The notes beneath the pieces were generated by a model, which searched no databases, was not told where the DNA came from, and worked only from the letters and a program-made list of their open reading frames with translations. DNA of 13,502 nucleotides. Source: an uncultured Bacillota bacterium. GTDB lineage: Bacteria; Bacillota; Clostridia; Oscillospirales; Oscillospiraceae. Within the stretch, counting starts at the first letter, position 1; each line of letters starts with the position of its first letter. Of the stretch, positions 7,238 through 13,491 are shown piece after piece. The stretch is from assembly GCA_937890735.1 (NCBI GenBank), contig CALACZ010000092.1, forward strand, positions 1 through 13,502, read 5' to 3'. A program made the position numbers and the translations under genes.

Positions 7238-7825
7238 ATGAGCGAAGACACAAAAAAGAAGGCGGCGGAGGAAGCCGCAGCCGAAGAGGCAAAAAAGACC
7301 GGGCAGCAGCCGCAGACAGCGGCTGAGACAGCGGCCGCGTCGGCGGAAAAGCCCGAGAAGCAGCCGAAGCACAAGCCTGGCGAGGCGGAAAGGCTGCGCG
7401 AGGCGGAGCAGAAGCTCGCCGCCGAGCACGACAGCTATCTGCGCCTGGCGGCGGAATATGATAACTTCCGCAAGCGCTCGCAGCGCGAAAAGGACGGCAT
7501 TTATGCCGACGCGCGCGCGGCGACGGTGGAAAAGTTCCTGCCGGTGTACGACAATCTCGAGCGGGCGCTTTCCCAGCAGACCGCCGACGAGGCGTTCAAA
7601 AAGGGCGTGGAGATGACGATGAATCAGCTCGTAAGCGTCTTTGAGGCGCTGGGCGTGAAGCCGTTCGGCGAGGCGGGCGAGACGTTCGATCCGGCGCTGC
7701 ACAACGCGGTGATGCACTGCGAGGATGAGACGCTGGGCGAGAATGTGATCGCCGAGGTGTTCCAGAAGGGCTTCCTGCTCGGCGGCAAGGTCGTGCGGTT
7801 CGCGATGGTCAAGGTCGCGAACTGA
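7238..7825 (+). CDS. grpE: Nucleotide exchange factor GrpE
   Basis: GrpE releases ADP from DnaK and so resets the chaperone cycle; in many bacteria it also acts as a thermosensor. The 195 residues follow the family plan. A low-complexity Ala/Glu/Lys/Gln N-tail (1-48) is probably disordered. A long dimerising helix (about 49-110) carries EYDNFRKR (73-80). A C-terminal beta domain (about 135-195) carries GETFDPALHNAV and ends in GGKVVRFAMVKVA, which contacts the DnaK nucleotide domain. The ATG at 7238 lies 5 bases after the hrcA stop. Its ribosome site GGAGG (7223-7227) lies inside the end of hrcA, pointing to coupled translation. Confidence 0.96.
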   Translation: MSEDTKKKAAEEAAAEEAKKTGQQPQTAAETAAASAEKPEKQPKHKPGEAERLREAEQKLAAEHDSYLRLAAEYDNFRKRSQREKDGIYADARAATVEKFLPVYDNLERALSQQTADEAFKKGVEMTMNQLVSVFEALGVKPFGEAGETFDPALHNAVMHCEDETLGENVIAEVFQKGFLLGGKVVRFAMVKVAN

Positions 7826-7910
7826 GCGCGGCAGAAAATCAGAACTCTGAGTTAAAGTTAAAATTTTTATAGATCAAACTTTCCATATTACAATCAGGAG
7901 GAACAAAATT

Positions 7911-9746
7911 ATGAGTAAGATCATTGGCATTGACCTTGGTACGACCAATAGCTGCGTGGCTGTGATGGAGGGCGGCGAGCCTGTTGTCATCACGAACGCG
8001 GAAGGCAACCGCACCACCCCGTCGGTGGTGGCATTCTCCAAGACCGGCGAGCGTATGGTCGGTCAGGTGGCAAAGCGTCAGGCGGTCACGAATCATGACC
8101 GCACCATCTCGTCCATCAAGCGCCACATGGGCACGGATTACAAGGTGGACATCGACGGCAAGAAATATACCCCGCAGGAAATTTCCGCGATGATTTTGCA
8201 GAAGCTGAAGGCGGACGCAGAGGCGTATCTGGGCGGTCCGGTGACGGAAGCCGTCATCACCGTTCCTGCGTACTTCAACGACGCGCAGCGTCAGGCGACG
8301 AAGGACGCGGGCAAGATCGCGGGTCTGGACGTCAAGCGCATCATCAACGAGCCGACGGCGGCGGCGCTGGCTTACGGCATCGACAAGGAAGCCGAGCAGA
8401 AGATCATGGTGTACGACCTCGGCGGCGGCACGTTCGACGTGTCCATCCTGGACATCGGCGACGGCGTGATCGAAGTGCTTGCCACCAACGGCAACACCCA
8501 CCTCGGCGGCGACGATTTTGATGACTGCATCATCAAGTACCTTGTGGACGAGTTCAAGAAGTCCGAGGGCATCGACCTGTCCAGCGACAAGGTCGCCATG
8601 CAGCGTCTGAAGGAGGCTGCCGAAAAGGCAAAGATCGAGCTGTCCACCGTGACGACCTCGAACATCAATCTGCCGTATATTACCGCGGACGCGAACGGTC
8701 CGAAGCATCTGGACGTGACGCTGACGCGCGCAAAGTTCAACGAGCTGACCGCGCATCTGGTCGAGGCGACCGTGGGTCCTGTGAAGCAGGCGATGGCGGA
8801 CGCGGGTCTGACCGCGAACGATATTTCCAAGGTCCTGCTCGTCGGCGGCTCGAGCCGTATCCCGGCGGTGCAGGAGGAGGTCAAGAAGCTGACCGGCAAG
8901 GAAGGCTTCAAGGGCATCAACCCCGACGAGTGCGTCGCCATCGGTGCGGCGATCCAGGGCGGCGTTCTCGGCGGCGACGTGAAGGGCGTGCTGCTGCTGG
9001 ACGTGACCCCGCTGTCGCTGGGCATTGAGACCATGGGCGGCGTGTTCACCAAGCTCATCGAGCGCAACACCACCATCCCGACCAAGAAGAGCCAGGTGTT
9101 CTCCACCGCGGCGGACAATCAGACGTCCGTGGAAGTCCATGTGCTTCAGGGCGAGCGTGAGATGGCGGCGGACAACAAGACCCTCGGTAAGTTCCAGCTG
9201 ACGGGCATCGCTCCCGCGCCGCGCGGCGTGCCGCAGATCGAGGTCACGTTCGACATCGACGCCAACGGCATCGTGAACGTCTCGGCGAAGGATCTTGGCA
9301 CGGGCGCCGAGCAGAAGATCACCATCACCGCCTCCTCGAACCTCTCCAAGGAGGACATCGACAAGGCTGTGAAGGACGCCGAGCAGTATGCCGCCGAGGA
9401 TAAGGCGCGCAAGGACGAGGTCGACGCGCGCAACACGGCGGATCAGGTCATCTACCAGTCTGAGAAGACGCTCAGCGAAATGGGCGACAAGGTCACGGCA
9501 GAGGACAAAGCCCCTGTGGAGGCTGCCATCGCCAAGCTGAAGGAAGCCCAGAAGGGTACGGACGTGGCGGCGATCAAGGCGGCGACCGACGAGGTGCAGA
9601 AGACCTTCTACGCTGTGTCCGAGAAGATTTACCAGAACGCAGCGCCGCAGGGCGATGCGAACGCGGCAGCCGGTGCGCAGGGCGCGCCGAACAACGGCGG
9701 CAATGACGACGGTGTTGTCGATGCCGATTACGAAGAGGTAAAGTAA
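7911..9746 (+). CDS. dnaK: Chaperone protein DnaK (Hsp70)
   Basis: DnaK is the ATP-dependent Hsp70 that binds exposed hydrophobic peptides and works with DnaJ and GrpE. The 611 residues are typical of the Gram-positive form, which lacks a short insertion found in proteobacterial DnaK. Phosphate loop 1 GIDLGTTNS is at 6-14, phosphate loop 2 VYDLGGGTFDVS starts at residue 167, and the interdomain linker runs into DVTPLSLG (from D364). The substrate domain and helical lid follow, and the C-terminus is a Gly/Asn/Ala-rich tail ending DADYEEVK, the acidic end that recruits co-chaperones. The ribosome site AGGAGG (7896-7901) is strong, 9 bases from the ATG. The 85-base gap after grpE is AT-rich and holds only weak dyads (AACTC-T-GAGTT at 7843-7853; AAAGTT 7854-7859 with AACTTT 7877-7882). 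No second CIRCE or convincing promoter is seen there. Confidence 0.98.
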   Translation: MSKIIGIDLGTTNSCVAVMEGGEPVVITNAEGNRTTPSVVAFSKTGERMVGQVAKRQAVTNHDRTISSIKRHMGTDYKVDIDGKKYTPQEISAMILQKLKADAEAYLGGPVTEAVITVPAYFNDAQRQATKDAGKIAGLDVKRIINEPTAAALAYGIDKEAEQKIMVYDLGGGTFDVSILDIGDGVIEVLATNGNTHLGGDDFDDCIIKYLVDEFKKSEGIDLSSDKVAMQRLKEAAEKAKIELSTVTTSNINLPYITADANGPKHLDVTLTRAKFNELTAHLVEATVGPVKQAMADAGLTANDISKVLLVGGSSRIPAVQEEVKKLTGKEGFKGINPDECVAIGAAIQGGVLGGDVKGVLLLDVTPLSLGIETMGGVFTKLIERNTTIPTKKSQVFSTAADNQTSVEVHVLQGEREMAADNKTLGKFQLTGIAPAPRGVPQIEVTFDIDANGIVNVSAKDLGTGAEQKITITASSNLSKEDIDKAVKDAEQYAAEDKARKDEVDARNTADQVIYQSEKTLSEMGDKVTAEDKAPVEAAIAKLKEAQKGTDVAAIKAATDEVQKTFYAVSEKIYQNAAPQGDANAAAGAQGAPNNGGNDDGVVDADYEEVK

Positions 9747-9757
9747 GGCGCTTAACG

Positions 9758-9795
9758 CGCCGGGCAGGGGCGGAGCAGTCCGCCCCTGCCCGGCG
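9758..9795 (+). terminator. Very strong stem-loop between dnaK and dnaJ (attenuator or processing site)
   Basis: A perfect 17-bp stem (9758-9774 with 9779-9795, outer part GCCGGGCAGGGGCGGA) closes a GCAG loop 11 bases after the dnaK stop. Only GTTTA follows, so complete termination is doubtful; partial termination or protection of the dnaK mRNA 3' end is more likely, which would make dnaJ less abundant than dnaK. A competing small hairpin, GGCGC (9747-9751) with GCGCC (9757-9761), uses the foot of the same stem. The core AGGGGCGGA/TCCGCCCCT resembles copies B and D of the 4248-4589 repeat. Confidence 0.65.
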
Positions 9796-9825
9796 GTTTA
9801 CCCCACCAGATTGAGGTGAGAACAG

Positions 9826-10998
9826 ATGGCAGATCAGAATAAGCGGGATTATTACGAGGTTCTGGGCGTGGAGAAAAACGCGTCGGATGCGGAGATCAAA
9901 AAAGCCTACCGCAAGCTGGCGATGAAATACCATCCCGATCAGAATCCCGGAGATAAGACCGCAGAAGAAAAATTCAAGGAAGTCAACGAGGCGTATGAGG
10001 TCCTGTCCGATGCCGAGAAGAAGGCGCGCTACGACCAGTACGGCTTTGCGGGCGTCGACCCGAACTTCAACCCGAACGCCGGCGGCAGTCCCTTCAGCGG
10101 CTTTGGCGGCGGGGCAGGCGGCACAGGCGGCTTTGGCTTTGGCGACATGGGTGATATTTTCGGCGATTTCTTCGGCGGCGGCGCAGGCAGCGCCTCCTCC
10201 GCACGGCGGAGCGGTCCCACCAAGGGACAGAACGTGGTGGCGGAGATCGAAATTTCGTTTGTGGACGCGGCGTTCGGCTGCGAGCGGGAGATCACGTTCG
10301 GACGCATCGAGGCCTGCCCCACCTGCCACGGCACGGGCTGCAAGGACGGCGCACAGCCGGAGACGTGTGCATACTGCCACGGCACAGGCACGGTACGTAC
10401 GCAGCAGAATTTCATGGGCATGACCATGCAGTCTAACCAGCCCTGCCCCAAGTGCGGCGGTCAGGGCAAGATCATCAAGGACGCCTGCCCCACCTGCCGC
10501 GGCAAGGGCAAGGTGCGCCGCAACAAGACCCTGCGCGTCAAGGTCCCGGCAGGCATCGACAACGGGCAGTCGTTCCGCGTGCGCGATGAGGGCAATGTGG
10601 GCTCAAACGGCGGTCCGAACGGCGATGTGCTCGTGACGGTACGCGTGCGCAAGCATGATATTTTCGTGCGCGACGGCGCGAACGTGCTGTGCGAGATGCC
10701 CATTACATTTGCCCAGGCGGCGCTGGGTGCGACGATCGAGGTGCCGACGCTCGACGGCAAGGTGCGCTACAAGATCCCGGAGGGAACGCAGACGGGCACA
10801 AAATTCCGTCTGCGCGGCAAAGGCATTCCGTATGTCGGCTACAAGACGCGCGGCGACCAGTTCGTCACCGTGGTCGTGGAAACGCCGCAGAAGCTCACGC
10901 AGAAGCAGAAAGACCTCCTGCGCGAGTTTGACGCCGCCTCATCGGAGGACACCCAGCCAAAGAGGAAAAGTTTCTTTGATCGGTTGAAGAATTTGTGA
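9826..10998 (+). CDS. dnaJ: Chaperone protein DnaJ (Hsp40, class I)
   Basis: DnaJ delivers substrates to DnaK and stimulates its ATPase. The 390-residue protein has the full type I plan. The J domain (about 7-72) carries the essential HPD at 36-38. A Gly/Phe-rich linker spans about 78-125. The zinc domain has four CXXCXGXG repeats at C164/C167, C181/C184, C207/C210 and C221/C224. C-terminal substrate-binding beta domains follow, ending in a basic KRKSFFDRLKNL tail. GAGGTGAG (9813-9820) lies 5 bases before the ATG. It is the last gene of the operon: the genes that often follow dnaJ in Firmicutes, such as prmA, are absent, and the next gene is convergent. Confidence 0.97.
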   Translation: MADQNKRDYYEVLGVEKNASDAEIKKAYRKLAMKYHPDQNPGDKTAEEKFKEVNEAYEVLSDAEKKARYDQYGFAGVDPNFNPNAGGSPFSGFGGGAGGTGGFGFGDMGDIFGDFFGGGAGSASSARRSGPTKGQNVVAEIEISFVDAAFGCEREITFGRIEACPTCHGTGCKDGAQPETCAYCHGTGTVRTQQNFMGMTMQSNQPCPKCGGQGKIIKDACPTCRGKGKVRRNKTLRVKVPAGIDNGQSFRVRDEGNVGSNGGPNGDVLVTVRVRKHDIFVRDGANVLCEMPITFAQAALGATIEVPTLDGKVRYKIPEGTQTGTKFRLRGKGIPYVGYKTRGDQFVTVVVETPQKLTQKQKDLLREFDAASSEDTQPKRKSFFDRLKNL

Positions 10999-11008
10999 GA
11001 TCAATAAA

Positions 11009-11040
11009 CAGCGCCCGCGCGAAGCCTCGCGCGGGTGCTG
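11009..11040 (+). terminator. Stem-loop downstream of dnaJ
   Basis: A 14-bp stem with one G-T wobble (11009-11022 with 11027-11040) has the loop AGCC and begins 10 bases after the dnaJ stop. No T-run follows, so it may serve as an mRNA 3'-end stabiliser or Rho-independent pause, with the terminator at 11113-11145 acting as the main stop. Confidence 0.5.
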
Positions 11041-11112
11041 CTGCGTAATTAGCCGCTGCCTATGCCTTCTCCAAAAAGGGTAGGGAGGCACGGGGCGCGT
11101 CAAAAGATGTAC

Positions 11113-11145
11113 AGCCGCCCTCCCGAATGGGAGGACGGCTTTTTT
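11113..11145 (+). terminator. Intrinsic terminator of the heat-shock operon
   Basis: An 11-bp stem with one C-A mismatch (11113-11124 with 11129-11140), loop GAAT, is followed by an uninterrupted run of T to 11145: a textbook Rho-independent terminator. The T-run overlaps the stop codon of the convergent transporter gene (TAA on the minus strand, 11146-11144). Read on the minus strand the same stem has only a poor T-tract, so it could terminate that gene weakly. Confidence 0.85.
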
Positions 11146-12166
11146 ACGCTTTCGCGGGCTTTTTATTGCCCGCGGCGGCGACGATCCAGAAGATCGCCAG
11201 CAGCGCGGCGGACACGCCGTAGCAGAGGGGCTGGATGAAGCCTTTCGTCTGCGGGCAGGCGAAGAAGTCGATGAGCTGCCCCGCCAGGACGAACGCCATG
11301 ACCACCGGGCAGATGAATTTGATGCAGACGGTATAAAACGCGCTGAAAAACGCCGAATGCTCGCCGTTATGGATCTCGTCCAGCAGCAGCGCCGGCTTCA
11401 GCTCCCAGCCGACCATGAGCGCCATGACCATCGTGCCCATCGCCAGCGACAGCGAGAAGAACATCTGCCCGCCCGCCGTTGCGAGCACCGAGATGAGGCT
11501 CGGCGTCTCGTCGGTAAAGCCCGCCTTGACGGCGTAGCCCGGGACGAACATATACTTGAGACCTTCCTCCGCGTGCGGCAGCGTCACGGAGCGGATGATG
11601 ACGATGATGAGCATCCCGAACAGCGCCGACAATCCGATCTTGTTGAATTTTTCAATGCCCTCGGCGATGCCGCCCTTGACGATCACCATGCAGATCCCCA
11701 GAAACAGCAGCGTGAACACCGCGCTGCCGAACGGGTTTGAGAGCATCGAGCCGAACGTGGTCGAGCCGTCGATGGACGCGCCGAAGATGCTGCTCAGCCC
11801 GAACGACAGCTCCGCCATGTTGAGAGACATATACTGGAAGCAGTAGCCGCCCAGCACCGCGTAAAAGCTCATGATGAGGAACGGCGAGAGGATGCCCAGC
11901 CAGCCGACCCACTTGAATTTTTTGCTGACCGCGCGGTACGCGCCGACCACGCCCGTGCGCGTCCTGCGCCCCAGCGCCAGCTCGCTGGACATGATGACCA
12001 TGCCCACGAACACCGCCAGCAGAATATAGACCAGCAGGAACGTAAAGCCGCCGCTGCGGCCCATCTTGTATGGGAAGCCCCAGATGTTGCCCAGACCCAC
12101 GGCAGAGCCGATCGCGGCGAGCATAAAGCCGAGATTGCTCCCCCAGGAGGCACGTTTGTTTTCCAT
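11144..12166 (-). CDS. NSS-family sodium-dependent transporter with internal in-frame deletion
   Basis: Neurotransmitter:sodium symporters (LeuT/MhsT fold) import amino acids with Na+ through twelve or so TM helices. The N-terminal half is well conserved: the TM1 signature GSAVGLGNIWGFPY is at 20-33, including A22 and N27, which in LeuT bind Na1. TM2 to TM5, the VTLPHAEEGLK loop (194-204) and TM6 (GGQMFFSLSLAMG, 232-244) follow. Directly after residue 244 comes MALMVGWELKP, which in relatives belongs to TM11, then the final helices. About 120-150 residues covering TM7 to TM10 are absent; 340 residues compare with roughly 440-480 in the family (from memory). The reading frame, the ribosome site AGGGAG (12173-12178, 6-base spacing) and the promoter are intact. 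Missing TM7 and TM8 would remove Na1 and Na2 ligands, so transport is doubtful. It is either a recent pseudogene, a collapsed assembly or a reduced variant. Confidence 0.88.
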   Translation of the reverse strand: MENKRASWGSNLGFMLAAIGSAVGLGNIWGFPYKMGRSGGFTFLLVYILLAVFVGMVIMSSELALGRRTRTGVVGAYRAVSKKFKWVGWLGILSPFLIMSFYAVLGGYCFQYMSLNMAELSFGLSSIFGASIDGSTTFGSMLSNPFGSAVFTLLFLGICMVIVKGGIAEGIEKFNKIGLSALFGMLIIVIIRSVTLPHAEEGLKYMFVPGYAVKAGFTDETPSLISVLATAGGQMFFSLSLAMGTMVMALMVGWELKPALLLDEIHNGEHSAFFSAFYTVCIKFICPVVMAFVLAGQLIDFFACPQTKGFIQPLCYGVSAALLAIFWIVAAAGNKKPAKA

Positions 12167-12203
12167 GCTATTCTCCCTTGCTTCTCTTTTCCCGATTCTT
12201 CTC

Positions 12204-12223
12204 TGATTTACAACAATAAATCA
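12204..12223. repeat. Small AT-rich hairpin in the transporter leader
   Basis: TGATTTA (12204-12210) and TAAATCA (12217-12223) are perfect 7-bp arms around CAACAA. It lies in the predicted 5' untranslated leader of the minus-strand transporter, between its promoter and ribosome site. It is weak as an RNA helix; it could be a protein-binding dyad. Confidence 0.45.
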
Positions 12224-12236
12224 AAGTTTATCAAGT

Positions 12237-12265
12237 ATTATACCTGACGGACGTTTGTCCGTAAA
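12237..12265 (-). promoter_or_regulatory. Sigma-A promoter of the transporter with a palindrome in its spacer
   Basis: Read on the minus strand, TTTACG (12265-12260), 17 bases and a consensus TATAAT (12242-12237) lie about 70 bases before the start codon. The dyad ACGGAC-N4-GTCCGT (12247-12262) fills the spacer and touches the -35 box, a typical place for a repressor operator. The regulator is not identified. Confidence 0.65.
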
Positions 12266-12271
12266 GGGAGT

Positions 12272-12627
12272 ATGGAAATCTTTGTGAGTACCCACAAAAT
12301 TTCCATGCAAAAACTGGATGAAATGACAAAAACCGAGCTGTGAGTAATACCCACAGCTCGGTCCAGTTTGTCGAAGAAGCCTCGCAGAGTTTTGCGCCCG
12401 CAGGCGCAAAAATGATTCAAATCATTTTCTGCGGCGGCGTGTACGTCGCAGAAAATACTGCTCACGGAGCGGAGTGTAGAATTTTTGTGCTTGCACAAAA
12501 ATTATGCGCGCAGCGCAGTGCAAGCCTTTTCAAACGGAAACCCAGCGAAGCGGTTTTCGTTTGAGAGCGTTTCAAAAATACTTTTTTGAAACGCTCAGCC
12601 GAGCCGCGGACAGCGTCCGCGGCTCGG
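12272..12627. repeat. Chain of consecutive inverted repeats (hairpin array)
   Basis: Almost the whole stretch is made of adjacent stem-loops. H1 is 12272-12306 (14 bp, one bulge). H2 is 12332-12362 (11 bp perfect), inside an outer helix AAACTGG/CCAGTTT (12311-12317 with 12363-12369). H3 is 12390-12411 (9 bp). H4 is 12409-12428 (AAAATGATT/AATCATTTT). H5 is 12424-12456 (10 bp). H6 is 12458-12472 (6 bp). H7 is 12480-12503 (11 bp). H8 is 12505-12517 (5 bp). H9 is 12531-12563 (12 bp, one G-T wobble). H10 is 12565-12596 (14 bp perfect). H11 is 12599-12627 (13 bp perfect). There is no credible gene here. The array sits between two minus-strand genes, from 30 bases after the stop of the zinc-ribbon gene to the transporter promoter. 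Stems alternate between AT-rich and GC-rich. No T-run marks a simple terminator. Its nature is unknown to me: structured RNA, a mobile palindromic element, or a DNA-level signal are all possible. Confidence 0.85.
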
Positions 12628-12657
12628 TCTATACATTATAATACAACATGTACTACA

Positions 12658-13431
12658 TCACTGCACGCACACCGGGCACGGCGAATAGCCGCTGTTTTCG
12701 GCGAGCTTCCGGCTGTACGCCCAGAACGTCTTGCCCGCGAAGCGGCTGCACCCGTAGCGGTGGTAGAGCCCCGTCCCGTCGTTTTCCACCAGCACGACGT
12801 AGGACTGCATAAAGTCCGCCGCCGCCTGCGCCGCGGCGCTCTGCTCAACGAGCGCGTCGTATTTTTCCTCCTGCGCCGTCAGCTCTGCCTGCTTGTCCTC
12901 CAGCGCCTGCTCCAGCTTTTCCAGCTCCGCCTGCTGGGTCGTCATGTCGTACTGCGTCTGGCTGGCGGCGGATTCGGCGGTGTCGATGTTCTCGCGCAGC
13001 GTTTCGATCAGCTCGTTTTTGGCGGACAGGTCGCTCTCGAGCTGCGAGACCTGCTCCGCCAGCTCGCCGTTTTCCGTGCGCAGCGCGGATACCTCCGCCT
13101 CCTGCCGCGTCATCTCCTCCTCGCGCAGCCGCAGCGCCACCCGGCGGGAGGAGAGCGTGAGCAAGCCGTACGCCGCAGCCGCCAGTGACAGCACCGTCAC
13201 CACGATCAAAACGATCATCCCCGCGCCGATTCGCCTCCGCACCGGCTTCACCGGCGCAGGCGCCGCCGCAGGCTTTTTCACCTGCCGTACCGGCGCGCGG
13301 AGCTGCCCCGGCACGCTCGGCGCGGGCGCGCTTTCGGGCGTGTCGGTAAAGTCGTAGGGATTCAAACTGCACGCGGCGCAGAACAGCTCGCCGTCGGCGA
13401 TGGGCTTGCCGCATTTGATGCAGGTATTCAT
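12658..13431 (-). CDS. Zinc-ribbon membrane protein with coiled coil and C-terminal His/Cys knuckle
   Basis: I do not recognise a named gene. The 257-residue product has an N-terminal zinc ribbon (C4-x2-C7, C18-x2-C21), a Pro/Ala/Lys-rich linker (31-64), and a positively charged RRR (65-67) before a single TM helix (about 68-93). A long Glu/Gln/Ala-rich coiled coil (about 98-208) follows. The C-terminal module YHRYGC...GYSPCPVC has H224, C228, C252 and C255 as likely metal ligands, similar to the H-x3-C...C-x2-C knuckle seen at the ends of many Firmicutes secreted or Ada-like proteins. By the positive-inside rule the ribbon is cytosolic and the coiled coil plus knuckle are outside; this is inference. 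The start at 13431 is fixed by AGGAGG (13444-13439) 7 bases upstream; a start at 13467 would lie inside the -10 box. Confidence 0.85.
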   Translation of the reverse strand: MNTCIKCGKPIADGELFCAACSLNPYDFTDTPESAPAPSVPGQLRAPVRQVKKPAAAPAPVKPVRRRIGAGMIVLIVVTVLSLAAAAYGLLTLSSRRVALRLREEEMTRQEAEVSALRTENGELAEQVSQLESDLSAKNELIETLRENIDTAESAASQTQYDMTTQQAELEKLEQALEDKQAELTAQEEKYDALVEQSAAAQAAADFMQSYVVLVENDGTGLYHRYGCSRFAGKTFWAYSRKLAENSGYSPCPVCVQ

Positions 13432-13462
13432 GGCGCGACCTCCTGTCGGATCTTCTGCGCCC

Positions 13463-13491
13463 ATCATACCACCCGCAGAGAAAAAAGTAAA
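13463..13491 (-). promoter_or_regulatory. Sigma-A promoter of the zinc-ribbon membrane protein
   Basis: Read on the minus strand, TTTACT (13491-13486), 17 bases and TATGAT (13468-13463) stand just upstream of the ribosome site, with an A/T-rich tract before the -35. The layout resembles the transporter promoter (TTTACG-N17-TATAAT), including GG before the -10. Confidence 0.6.

Noticed and set aside
7826..7910. Internal promoter or second CIRCE between grpE and dnaK
   Set aside because: The gap is AT-rich but has no TTAGCACTC half-site and no -35/-10 pair with proper spacing.
7839..9140. Minus-strand open frame (433 codons) opposite dnaK
   Set aside because: Long antisense frames opposite dnaK are a well-known artefact of its codon use.
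12340..12564. Plus-strand open frame of 74 codons inside the hairpin chain
   Set aside because: Every part of it is made of palindromic arms. There is no ribosome site before its ATG and no domain. The structure explains the sequence better than coding.
12272..12627. CRISPR array or integron attC cassette array
   Set aside because: There is no repeated unit with spacers of equal length, and no attC core sites or integrase nearby.
12628..12657. TATAAT-like sequences on both strands (12635-12642) as promoters for the hairpin chain
   Set aside because: No acceptable -35 stands 16-18 bases away on either strand, so it is kept only as an unproven possibility.
13432..13467. Longer start (13467) for the zinc-ribbon protein
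   Set aside because: That codon lies in the TATGAT box and has no ribosome site. The ATG at 13431 has AGGAGG at 7 bases.
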